Below, one piece after another: positions 1-6,064 of a stretch of DNA of 9,628 bases. The first letter of the stretch is position 1. Every line of letters begins with the position of its first letter. The notes beneath the pieces are model-generated. The model had not been told where the DNA came from. It ran no database searches and saw nothing but the letters and a program-made list of their open reading frames with translations. The position numbers and the translations under genes are program-made. The DNA comes from Candidatus Fermentibacterota bacterium (GTDB taxonomy: Bacteria; Fermentibacterota; Fermentibacteria; Fermentibacterales; Fermentibacteraceae): assembly GCA_022703195.1 (NCBI GenBank), contig JAKLEF010000059.1, positions 1-9,628 of the forward strand, written 5' to 3'.

Positions 1-1
1 C

Positions 2-178
2 CGGGTCACCGGGGTGGACAGGCGAGACGGGGTCAGGCTGAACCTCGATGGCGGCTCCTCGCTCCTTGTCAGGCTGAGCGGCACCGAGCCCCTGGCCAGG
101 GTCTACCTCGAGGCGGATTCCGAAGATGCGCTGTCCGGTCTCGAGGCGGCGGTCATGCGGGCCCTCTCGGAGGCCTGA
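2..178 (+). CDS. Phosphohexomutase (phosphomannomutase/phosphoglucosamine mutase family), C-terminal fragment
   Basis: The 5' part lies outside the window; the last 58 codons are visible, ending in TGA at 176-178. The fragment carries the alpha-D-phosphohexomutase C-terminal signature RLSGTEP (visible residues 24-30) followed by LARVYLEA. This loop binds the phosphate of the sugar phosphate during interconversion of hexose 1- and 6-phosphates. The rest is the short helical end typical of domain 4 (SEDALSGLEAAVMRAL). The family includes ManB, GlmM and Pgm. The tail alone cannot tell which sugar is used, so no symbol is given. The enzyme is expected to be cytoplasmic and to feed cell-envelope sugar synthesis. 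Its stop is four bases before the yceD start, so the two genes are probably co-transcribed. The family call is firm; the substrate is unknown. Confidence 0.85.
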   Translation, partial: RVTGVDRRDGVRLNLDGGSSLLVRLSGTEPLARVYLEADSEDALSGLEAAVMRALSEA

Positions 179-182
179 CGGC

Positions 183-680
183 ATGCAGCTCGATCCCCGC
201 GACCTCGTCCTCGATCTCGCGAGCCTCCGCAACGGGAGCAATTCCGGATCGTTCGAGATCGACATGTCGGGCATCGACTGGGGGATCGAGGACGCGGAGC
301 CGGCATCGCCTTCGGGAACACTGGACCTGGATGTGAACTATTCGGAGAAGTCGGTGATCGTCCGCGGGAGGCTTTCGGCGTGCTTCGCCACCAGCTGCGC
401 CCGCTGCCTCGGCAGGGCGGTGTTCGAGGTCACCGAGGACGTGTTCGCCGCCTTCTCGCGCGACGGCGGGAACACCGCCGACGGTGAGATGGCGAGGCTC
501 CCGAGGGACGGCAGGAGCCTGCGGCTACTTGACGCAGTGAAGGAAGCGGTAATACTTTCGGTCCCCGGAAAGCCGCTCTGCCGCGAGGACTGTCGCGGGC
601 TCTGCCCGGTGTGCGGGGAAAATCTGAACGTCAGCCGGTGCGGGCACGAAGGTGCCGCGGGCGCCGGATGTGTTCGTTGA
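183..680 (+). CDS. yceD: YceD/DUF177 family protein (23S rRNA accumulation protein)
   Basis: A 165-residue protein. The ATG at 183 is chosen because GGAGG (169-173) lies nine bases upstream; an in-frame ATG at 126 would overlap the mutase and add an arginine-rich, non-family N-terminus. The family marks are a mid-protein Cys pair in SCARCLG (C72, C75) and a C-terminal cysteine cluster, PLCREDCRGLCPVCGENLN (C133, C137, C141, C144), followed by C153-G-H155. The cluster looks like a metal-binding knuckle. In E. coli the family is linked to 23S rRNA accumulation; its biochemical activity is not settled. It lies 38 bases before rpmF, and yceD-rpmF-plsX-fab is a widely conserved order, which supports the call and a role in ribosome synthesis. 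The N-terminal 50 residues are poorly conserved in the family. Confidence 0.87.
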   Translation: MQLDPRDLVLDLASLRNGSNSGSFEIDMSGIDWGIEDAEPASPSGTLDLDVNYSEKSVIVRGRLSACFATSCARCLGRAVFEVTEDVFAAFSRDGGNTADGEMARLPRDGRSLRLLDAVKEAVILSVPGKPLCREDCRGLCPVCGENLNVSRCGHEGAAGAGCVR

Positions 681-686
681 ACGGGA

Positions 687-704
687 TCGGGCCGGGCTGC
701 CCGA
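687..704 (+). other. GC-rich hairpin just upstream of the rpmF ribosome-binding site
   Basis: The 38-base gap between yceD and rpmF holds a perfect 6-bp inverted repeat, TCGGGC (687-692) and GCCCGA (699-704), around a six-base loop. It ends one base before the GGAAGGA Shine-Dalgarno sequence at 706-712. No T-run follows, so it is not a standard intrinsic terminator. Its placement would suit an RNA-processing site or translational control of L32, but this rests on position alone. Short GC-rich stems also arise by chance in DNA of this composition. Confidence 0.4.
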
Positions 705-718
705 CGGAAGGATGAGAG

Positions 719-901
719 ATGCCTGTTCCAAAGCGGAGAACGTCGACGACTCGCCGTGACAAGCGGCGCACCCACTGGAAGCTCGAGGCCGGATCGACCA
801 GTTCCTGCCCGAAGTGCGGGGAGCCCAGGCTGCCGCACAGGATCTGCAGGCACTGCGGGTTCTACGACGGCCGCCAGGTCACCGAGGCCCGGACCGAATA
901 G
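719..901 (+). CDS. rpmF: 50S ribosomal protein L32
   Basis: A 60-residue basic protein with the L32 hallmark N-terminus MPVPKRRTSTTRRDKRRTHW. A zinc ribbon follows: CPKCGE (C30, C33), then HRICRHCGFYDG (C43, C46). All four metal-binding cysteines are present, so this is the zinc-binding (C+) form; some bacteria carry a cysteine-free paralogue for zinc limitation. The length is normal for the family. It is a structural protein of the large ribosomal subunit. The ATG at 719 follows GGAAGGA (706-712) at a six-base spacing. The stop at 899-901 is nine bases before the plsX start and overlaps the probable plsX ribosome-binding site, consistent with the conserved rpmF-plsX pairing that couples ribosome and lipid synthesis. 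Confidence 0.96.
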   Translation: MPVPKRRTSTTRRDKRRTHWKLEAGSTSSCPKCGEPRLPHRICRHCGFYDGRQVTEARTE

Positions 902-910
902 GACGGGCCG

Positions 911-1960
911 TTGTCGTCCGAGGTGAGGGTGGCTGTCGACGCGATGGGGGGGGACAGGGGTCCCTCCGCAGTGGTCGACGGTGCAGTGGAGTTCTTCAGG
1001 GGGGGGGCCCCCGAAGTCTCACGAGGGGTGAGCCTCACAGTCGTGGGTGACACCGCCGTGCTCGAACCGCTCCTGGCTCGGGCCGGCGCCGGCAGGTACC
1101 GGATCGACCTCGCCCACGCGAGGCAGGTCATCGGGATGGACGAGCATCCCGCCGAGGCTCTCAAGGCCAAGCCCGACAGTTCCGTCATGGTCATGGCCGG
1201 CCTGCAGAAGTCCGGGCGCGTCGATGCGATGGCAGGCCCCGGGAATACCGGCGCGATGATGGCGGCGAGCCTCTTCGCGCTCGGGAGGCTCGAGGGCGTA
1301 TCGAGGCCAGCCATAGCGGCCACCTTCCCCACTCTCGGCAACCCGGCGGTCGTGCTCGACGTCGGGGCCAACGTCGGGTGCAAGCCCGAGCACCTGCGCC
1401 AGTTCGCGCTCATGGGCTCCGCCTACTCCCGTGGCGTCTTCGGCATCGGGCGCCCGAGGGTCGCGCTGCTCAACGTGGGCGCCGAGAGGACCAAGGGGTC
1501 CCCGGTCGAACAGCAGACCTACGACCTCCTCTCGGAAGGCCCCCCGGGAATCGAATTCATCGGGAACATCGAGGGTGACGGCATATTGAAGGGCGAGGCC
1601 GACGTGGTGGTCTGCGACGGCTTCGTGGGGAACGTCATCCTCAAGTTCACCGAATCCATCTCGCACCTCATAGGGGGGGCCCTCTACAGCGAGATGATCA
1701 GCCACTGGTCCAGCCGCGCCGGTTTCCTCCTGATGCGGCCCGCGTTCAGCACCCTCTGGAAGCGCCTCGATTCCGCCGAATACGGCGGGGCGCCTCTGCT
1801 CGGGCTGAACGGCGTCTCCATAATCGCGCACGGGAACTCCGGTCCCCAGGCGATCAAGAATGCCATAGCCGCCGCATGCGGCTTCTTCAGGAGCGGCGTG
1901 AACCGCATGATCGGAGAAGGGTTGGGGGGCATGTCGGCACTTCAGGGGGTGAGCCAGTGA
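911..1960 (+). CDS. plsX: Phosphate acyltransferase PlsX (acyl-ACP:phosphate transacylase)
   Basis: A 349-residue protein of normal PlsX length. It converts acyl-ACP plus phosphate to acyl-phosphate, the donor for PlsY in phosphatidic acid synthesis, and acts at the inner face of the membrane. Family motifs in order: VAVDAMGGDRGP (residues 8-18), MAGPGNTGAMMAAS (107-120), VVLDVGANVGCKPEHL (147-162), LLNVGAERTKGS (187-197), CDGFVGNVILKFTE (235-248) and YGGAPLLGLNG (291-301) with IAHGNS (305-310). The TTG at 911 is preferred because AGGA (900-903) sits seven bases before it and it places the conserved motif at the usual distance. In-frame GTGs at 923 and 929 are weaker options. The reading frame crosses unusually long G runs (946-953, 999-1007, 1673-1679) and stays intact. 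Its stop overlaps the fabH start. Confidence 0.97.
   Translation: MSSEVRVAVDAMGGDRGPSAVVDGAVEFFRGGAPEVSRGVSLTVVGDTAVLEPLLARAGAGRYRIDLAHARQVIGMDEHPAEALKAKPDSSVMVMAGLQKSGRVDAMAGPGNTGAMMAASLFALGRLEGVSRPAIAATFPTLGNPAVVLDVGANVGCKPEHLRQFALMGSAYSRGVFGIGRPRVALLNVGAERTKGSPVEQQTYDLLSEGPPGIEFIGNIEGDGILKGEADVVVCDGFVGNVILKFTESISHLIGGALYSEMISHWSSRAGFLLMRPAFSTLWKRLDSAEYGGAPLLGLNGVSIIAHGNSGPQAIKNAIAAACGFFRSGVNRMIGEGLGGMSALQGVSQ
946..1012 (+). repeat. Homopolymer tracts G8 and G9-C5 in the 5' end of plsX
   Basis: Eight G residues at 946-953 lie in the codons of the conserved DAMGGD motif. Nine G residues at 999-1007, followed directly by five C residues at 1008-1012, encode RGGAP. A further G7 lies at 1673-1679. 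The frame is maintained through all of them. Such runs are common slippage points and also common assembly or sequencing error points. Nothing here shows that they are regulatory. Confidence 0.6.
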
Positions 1961-2943
1961 AGAGGCAAGCTTTCGTCGTCGGAACCGGTCACATGGTTCC
2001 GGAGGCGATCCTGACTAACGCTGATCTCGAGAAGATCGTGGATACGACCGACGAGTGGATAACCACCAGGACAGGGATAAAGACCCGCCACATCACCGAC
2101 GCCTCCACCGCGACATCCGACCTCGCACTCGAAGCGTGCAGGAGGGCGATGGAGGATGCCGGATGGGCCCCCGGCGACGTCCAGGCGATCATCATGGCGA
2201 CCGTCACGCCCGACCACGCGTTTCCGGCCACGGCCTGCCTGGTCGCGAACCGGCTCGGCCTTCCGCATGTCCCGGCATGGGACTTCGAGGCTGGATGCAG
2301 CGGTTTCGTCTACGGGATGATACAGGCCCGGGCCTTCATCGAGGCCGGTCTCTTCGACAGGATCCTGGTCGTGGGTGCCGAATGCCTCACCAAGATCACG
2401 AACTGGAAGGACCGCGCGAGCTGTGTCCTGTTCGGCGACGGGGCGGGAGCCGCGGCCGTGTCCAGCCAGGGCCCCGGGGGGCTGCTGGGTGGATTCCACT
2501 GGGGCAGCGACGGCGCGATCAGCGACTTGCTGGTGCAGCAGGCCGGCGGCTCCAGGATGCCCGCGACCCGCGAGACTGTCGATGCGGGCCTCCACTGTAT
2601 CGCGATGAACGGTTCCGAGACCTTCAAGCACGCCGTCAGGGCGATGAGGGACTCGTGCATGCTCGCCCTCGAGATGGACGGCACGCCGAAGGAGTCCGTT
2701 GATCTCCTGATCTCCCATCAGGCCAACTACAGGATCATCGACGCCACTGCGAGGGCGCTCGACCTCCCTCCCGAGAAGGTCTTCGTGAACATAGACAAGT
2801 ACGGGAACACATCCGCCGCCTCGATCCCCATCGCCCTCGACGAGGCCCGTAGGAGCGGAGTGGTGAAGCCGCCCATGACCGTGGTCCTGGCGGCGTTCGG
2901 CGCCGGGCTTACATGGGCCGGCATGATCGTGAAGTGGAGCTGA
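1957..2943 (+). CDS. fabH: 3-oxoacyl-[ACP] synthase III (KAS III)
   Basis: A 328-residue thiolase-fold enzyme that starts fatty acid synthesis by condensing a primer acyl-CoA with malonyl-ACP. The Cys-His-Asn triad is complete: C114 in EAGCSGF, H254 in SHQANYRI and N284 in GNTSAASIP. The N-terminal family motif TTDEWITTRTGI (30-41) is also present. F89 in HAFPATA aligns by spacing with Phe87 of E. coli FabH, a primer-pocket residue, which favours a short primer such as acetyl-CoA (inference). The GTG start at 1957 shares four bases with the plsX stop and follows AGGGGGT (1944-1950) at six bases. The frame is open further upstream, but that stretch is plsX read out of frame. The length matches the family (about 317-330). 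Confidence 0.97.
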   Translation: MKRQAFVVGTGHMVPEAILTNADLEKIVDTTDEWITTRTGIKTRHITDASTATSDLALEACRRAMEDAGWAPGDVQAIIMATVTPDHAFPATACLVANRLGLPHVPAWDFEAGCSGFVYGMIQARAFIEAGLFDRILVVGAECLTKITNWKDRASCVLFGDGAGAAAVSSQGPGGLLGGFHWGSDGAISDLLVQQAGGSRMPATRETVDAGLHCIAMNGSETFKHAVRAMRDSCMLALEMDGTPKESVDLLISHQANYRIIDATARALDLPPEKVFVNIDKYGNTSAASIPIALDEARRSGVVKPPMTVVLAAFGAGLTWAGMIVKWS

Positions 2944-2945
2944 AG

Positions 2946-2958
2946 GTGGAGGCTCCAC
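2946..2958 (+). other. Short inverted repeat in the fabH-fabG gap
   Basis: GTGGA (2946-2950) and TCCAC (2954-2958) form a perfect 5-bp stem around a three-base loop, directly after the fabH stop and before the fabG Shine-Dalgarno sequence. No T-run follows. The stem is short and could be chance. It lies in the place where fabD stands in many related operons. Confidence 0.25.
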
Positions 2959-2977
2959 GCCGGAGAGGAGGGGCGCA

Positions 2978-3706
2978 TTGACGGATCCGAGGACGGCAGT
3001 GGTGACGGGGGCGGCCAGGGGCATAGGCCTGGCGGTCTCCCGCAGACTGGCAGCCGACGGTTGGACCGTGGCGGCATGCGACATGCTCGACGAGCAGCTC
3101 GCCGCATCGGCGAAGGAGGTCGGCCCCCTCTACAGGCCCTTCCACATGGACGTCACCGACGAGGCGGACGTTAACGCGGCGTGTGAACGCATCCTCGCCG
3201 AGAATCCACCGGTGCTGGGCCTAGTTAACAACGCAGGCATCACGAGGGACAGCCTCCTGATGAGGATGGACGCCGAAGCCTGGCGGAAGGTCCTCACCGT
3301 CAACCTCACCGGGGCCTTCCTGGTGACGAAGACCCTCTCTAAGACGATGATGAGACAGAAGGCCGGGTCCATCGTGAACATATCCTCCGTGGTAGCCCTC
3401 GTGGGCAGCGCGGGGCAGGCCAACTACGCGGCCAGCAAGGCCGGGCTCATAGGTTTCACGAAGTCCCTCGCGAGGGAGCTGGCACCCCGGAACATCCGCG
3501 TTAACGCGATCGCGCCGGGTTTCATAGAGACCGAAATGACCCTGAACCTCCCCGAGGAGGTTCGCAGGGGCTATGCCGAGAGGATCCCCCTGGGGAGGAT
3601 GGGCAGGCCCGAGGATGTGGCCGAGCTGGCGGCGTTCCTGCTCGGCGACGCATCCTGCTATCTGAACGGAACAGTGATACCGGTGGACGGCGGATTGTCA
3701 ACCTGA
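2978..3706 (+). CDS. fabG: 3-oxoacyl-[ACP] reductase
   Basis: A 242-residue short-chain dehydrogenase/reductase that reduces 3-oxoacyl-ACP to (R)-3-hydroxyacyl-ACP with NADPH in each elongation cycle. Visible features: the dinucleotide-binding motif TGAARGIG (10-17), DV at 58-59, NNAG (84-87), and the catalytic set N109, S137, Y150 and K154 in SVVALVGSAGQANYAASKAG. The conserved PGFIETEM (180-187) and C-terminal IPVDGG (234-239) are typical of FabG. The TTG at 2978 is chosen because a strong GGAGAGGAGGGG run (2961-2972) lies just upstream and it gives the usual short N-terminus. It is 34 bases after fabH and 12 bases before acpP. Placement beside acpP supports FabG over other SDR enzymes. Confidence 0.96.
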   Translation: MTDPRTAVVTGAARGIGLAVSRRLAADGWTVAACDMLDEQLAASAKEVGPLYRPFHMDVTDEADVNAACERILAENPPVLGLVNNAGITRDSLLMRMDAEAWRKVLTVNLTGAFLVTKTLSKTMMRQKAGSIVNISSVVALVGSAGQANYAASKAGLIGFTKSLARELAPRNIRVNAIAPGFIETEMTLNLPEEVRRGYAERIPLGRMGRPEDVAELAAFLLGDASCYLNGTVIPVDGGLST

Positions 3707-3718
3707 GAGGAGAGACAC

Positions 3719-3958
3719 ATGTCCCTCGAGAATCGTGTCACGGAGATCATCGTAAACAAGCTGGGCGTCAGGTCCGAGGAGGTCACCCCCGAGGCCAGCT
3801 TCCAGACGGACCTCGGGGCCGACTCCCTCGACCTCGTCGAGCTGATGATGGATTTCGAGGACTCCTTCAAGCTCAAGATATCCGACGAGGACTCCTCGTC
3901 CCTCAAGAGCGTCGGCGACGTGATAAAGTACCTCAAGGCCCACGGGGTAGAGGAATAG
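3719..3958 (+). CDS. acpP: Acyl carrier protein
   Basis: A 79-residue acidic four-helix protein that carries growing acyl chains on a 4'-phosphopantetheine arm. The attachment serine is S36 in the motif GADSLDLVELMMDFED. The acidic recognition helix following it (D38, E41, D45, E47, D48) is well formed for docking to FAS enzymes. The C-terminal SVGDVIKYLK is also family-typical. The ATG at 3719 is preceded by GAGAGGAGAG close to the fabG stop, a good ribosome-binding site for a highly expressed protein. It is flanked by fabG and fabF, the standard order. No holo-ACP synthase gene is seen in the window. Confidence 0.97.
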   Translation: MSLENRVTEIIVNKLGVRSEEVTPEASFQTDLGADSLDLVELMMDFEDSFKLKISDEDSSSLKSVGDVIKYLKAHGVEE

Positions 3959-3978
3959 CGGCCCCGCCGCTCCGGCCG
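3959..3978 (+). other. Weak inverted repeat after acpP
   Basis: The 46-base gap between acpP and fabF, the largest in the window, begins with CGGCC (3959-3963), which pairs with GGCCG (3974-3978) around a ten-base C-rich loop. The next bases are not T-rich, so a factor-independent terminator is not supported. Partial attenuation or a 3' stabilising stem after the abundant acpP message is possible but unproven. Confidence 0.25.
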
Positions 3979-4004
3979 TCACTTACTGCACAAGGACGGG
4001 TGAA

Positions 4005-5243
4005 GTGAAGAGGCGGGTTGTCATCACCGGCATGGGAGCGATGAGCCCCGTCGGGCTCAACGTCGCGGAGTGCTGGTCGAACACGGTTGCCGGCAGAAGC
4101 GGCATAGGGCCCATCACACTGCTCGATCCGGCCCCCTACACCACCCGCATCGCGGGAGAGGTGCACGGATACGAAGCCGAGAAGTTCCTCGACCGCAAGC
4201 TGGCGGCGCGTTCCGACAGGTACACGCAGTTCGCCATCGTTGCGGCCAACGAGGCCTTCGCCTCCGCCGGGCTCGGCGGAGGGGCGATCGATCCGAACAG
4301 GCTGGGTGTGATCATCGGTACGGGCATCGGGGGTCTCGGGACCCTCGAAACCGAGCACAGCAAGGCCCTCGAGAAGGGCGTCGACCGGATAAGCCCCTTC
4401 TTCTGCCCTATGATGATAGGCAACATGGCCAGCGGGCGCGTCGCAATCGAGCTGAACGCGAAGGGCATCAACTATGCCACCGTGACTGCGTGCGCCACGA
4501 GCGGGCACGCCGTAGCGGCCGCCATGGACGCCATCAGGCTGGGCAGGGCCGACGCGATACTGGCCGGAGGGGCCGAAGCCCCCATCACCATGATGGGGCT
4601 CGGGGGATTCTGCTCACTGAAGGCGCTGTCCACGAGGAACGACGACCCCCTCACCGCCTCCAGGCCCTTCGACAGGGACCGCGACGGGTTCGTCATGTCA
4701 GAGGGCGCCTCGGTCGTCGTGCTCGAGGACTACGATTTCGCCATGAAGCGCGGCGCGCCGATCCTGGCCGAGATGCTGGGAGCGGGGATGACCTGCGACG
4801 CCTTCCACATCACGGCACCCGCCGAAGGCGGCGAGGGGTCGGCGAGGGCCATGATCCTGGCGATGGAGGACGCGGGCCTCACCCCCTCGGACGTCGACTA
4901 CATCAACGCACACGGTACGTCGACCGAGCTCAACGACGCCGGCGAGACGATGGCCATCAAGACCGCGCTCGGCGAGGACCACGCCCGCAGGGTGATGATC
5001 TCATCGACCAAGTCGGTCACCGGCCACATGCTGGGCGCCGCGGGCGCCATAGAGCTGATCTTCTGCGTCCTGGCCATGCGTGACGGGGTCGTGCCCCCGA
5101 CGGCGACCCTCGTGAACCCCGATCCGGCCTGCGACCTGGACTACGTGCCGGGCGAGGCGCGCCAGGCCCGGGTGGACCATGCCCTGAGCAACTCCTTCGG
5201 CTTCGGCGGGCACAACGTCACCCTGGCGGTCGGCCGCATATAG
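4005..5243 (+). CDS. fabF: 3-oxoacyl-[ACP] synthase II (KAS II)
   Basis: A 412-residue elongating condensing enzyme that joins malonyl-ACP to the acyl chain with loss of CO2. The Cys-His-His triad is complete at positions almost identical to E. coli FabF: C163 in TVTACATSGH, H303 in NAHGTSTELND and H341 in KSVTGHMLGAAGA, with the conserved lysine K336. The gating segment NSFGFGGHN (396-404) is intact. The length matches the family. The GTG at 4005 follows AAGGA (3992-3996) at eight bases; another GTG at 4000 is out of frame and meets a stop at once. The TAG stop shares one base with the probable rnc start. FabF rather than FabB is favoured by overall length, the acpP-fabF-rnc order and the T-A-C-A-T active-site context. 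Confidence 0.97.
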   Translation: MKRRVVITGMGAMSPVGLNVAECWSNTVAGRSGIGPITLLDPAPYTTRIAGEVHGYEAEKFLDRKLAARSDRYTQFAIVAANEAFASAGLGGGAIDPNRLGVIIGTGIGGLGTLETEHSKALEKGVDRISPFFCPMMIGNMASGRVAIELNAKGINYATVTACATSGHAVAAAMDAIRLGRADAILAGGAEAPITMMGLGGFCSLKALSTRNDDPLTASRPFDRDRDGFVMSEGASVVVLEDYDFAMKRGAPILAEMLGAGMTCDAFHITAPAEGGEGSARAMILAMEDAGLTPSDVDYINAHGTSTELNDAGETMAIKTALGEDHARRVMISSTKSVTGHMLGAAGAIELIFCVLAMRDGVVPPTATLVNPDPACDLDYVPGEARQARVDHALSNSFGFGGHNVTLAVGRI

Positions 5244-6064
5244 TGCAGACATCGTCCATGGACGCCTCCACCGCCGTACTGGCGGCGGAGGCGTCGATCG
5301 GATACGGCTTCGGGAACCGAGCGCTGATCCGCAGGGCCCTGACGCACCGCTCCCTCGGCGGTGACGATTACGAGCTCCTCGAGTTCCTCGGCGATGCGGT
5401 GCTCGAGCTGCTGGCGCGCGAGCTGCTCCTCGAGGAGCACCCCCTCGAGGACGAGGGCCGGCTGACCCGCAGGAAGCGTTCGCTGGTATCCTCGAGGGCG
5501 CTGGCGTCGGCGGGGCGCAGGCTCGGGCTCGACGGAGCCGTGATGGCCGGCGGGGGGATGCCCCGCCCCTCCGGCTCGGTGATATCGGACGTAGTGGAGT
5601 CCGTCTGCGGGGCGGTCTATCTCGACGCCGGCCTGGACACTGCGCGGGCGGTCATCAGGAAGGCAATACTGGTCCCGTTGCTCGAGGGCGGGTCGGACCC
5701 CGGGGCCGACCCGAGGAGCGGTCTCCAGGAGATGTGCCAGGCCCGCGGAATGGAGCCGCCCGTATACAGGGTCGTGCGAAGCGGCGGGCCCGATCACGAT
5801 CCGGTGTTCGAGGCCCGGGTCTCCCTCGCGGGGCGCGAGGCCGGCTCGGGCAGTGGAGCGACCAAGAGGCAGGCGCAGTCGGCCGCGGCCAGGGATGCGC
5901 TCGGCCGTTTCAGAGGAGGGCAGGATGGACTACTTTCTGTCGGAGGACATCAGGGCGATACGGGAGCTCTGCTCGGAGATAGCGGAGAAGCACATAAGAC
6001 CCGTCAGGGAGGAGCTCGACAGGGAGAACCGCTTCCCCCACGAGATAATGAAGGTGCTGGCTGA
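5243..6064 (+). CDS. rnc: Ribonuclease III
   Basis: A 273-residue double-strand-specific endoribonuclease that processes rRNA precursors and structured mRNAs. The catalytic domain (about 16-150) has all metal-binding acidic residues: E44, E47 and D51 in YELLEFLGDAVLELL, and D116 and E119 in ISDVVESVCGAVYLD. The usual NERLEFLGD reads YELLEFLGD, so the conserved Arg is Leu. A double-stranded RNA binding domain follows (about 155-224): SGLQEMCQARG, PVYRVV, GPDHDPVFEARV and ATKRQAQSAAARDAL. The GTG at 5243 overlaps the fabF stop (TAGTG); an ATG at 5258 is a plausible alternative, and neither has a clear Shine-Dalgarno sequence. After the dsRBD the frame runs on for about 48 residues of Gly-rich sequence inside the next gene before stopping, which is unusual. 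Confidence 0.93.
   Translation: MQTSSMDASTAVLAAEASIGYGFGNRALIRRALTHRSLGGDDYELLEFLGDAVLELLARELLLEEHPLEDEGRLTRRKRSLVSSRALASAGRRLGLDGAVMAGGGMPRPSGSVISDVVESVCGAVYLDAGLDTARAVIRKAILVPLLEGGSDPGADPRSGLQEMCQARGMEPPVYRVVRSGGPDHDPVFEARVSLAGREAGSGSGATKRQAQSAAARDALGRFRGGQDGLLSVGGHQGDTGALLGDSGEAHKTRQGGARQGEPLPPRDNEGAG

Noticed and set aside
126..182. Earlier ATG for yceD
   Set aside because: The added 19 residues overlap the mutase in another frame and lack family similarity; the ATG at 183 has GGAGG at a suitable distance.
1876..1956. Upstream ATG for fabH
   Set aside because: The extension is plsX read out of frame. The GTG at 1957 overlaps the plsX stop and gives a standard FabH N-terminus.
1942..3084. 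Minus-strand open frame of 380 codons opposite fabH
   Set aside because: It lies opposite fabH with its complete catalytic triad. The translated protein is low-complexity and unrecognisable, as expected of a shadow frame.
3959..4004. Terminator or internal promoter between acpP and fabF
   Set aside because: Only a weak 5-bp stem without a T-run is present, and no convincing -35/-10 pair can be seen in 46 bases.
5853..5924. Upstream ATG for the acyl-CoA dehydrogenase
   Set aside because: The added residues are Arg-rich dsRBD-coding DNA in the wrong frame; a strong AGAGGAGGG precedes the ATG at 5925.
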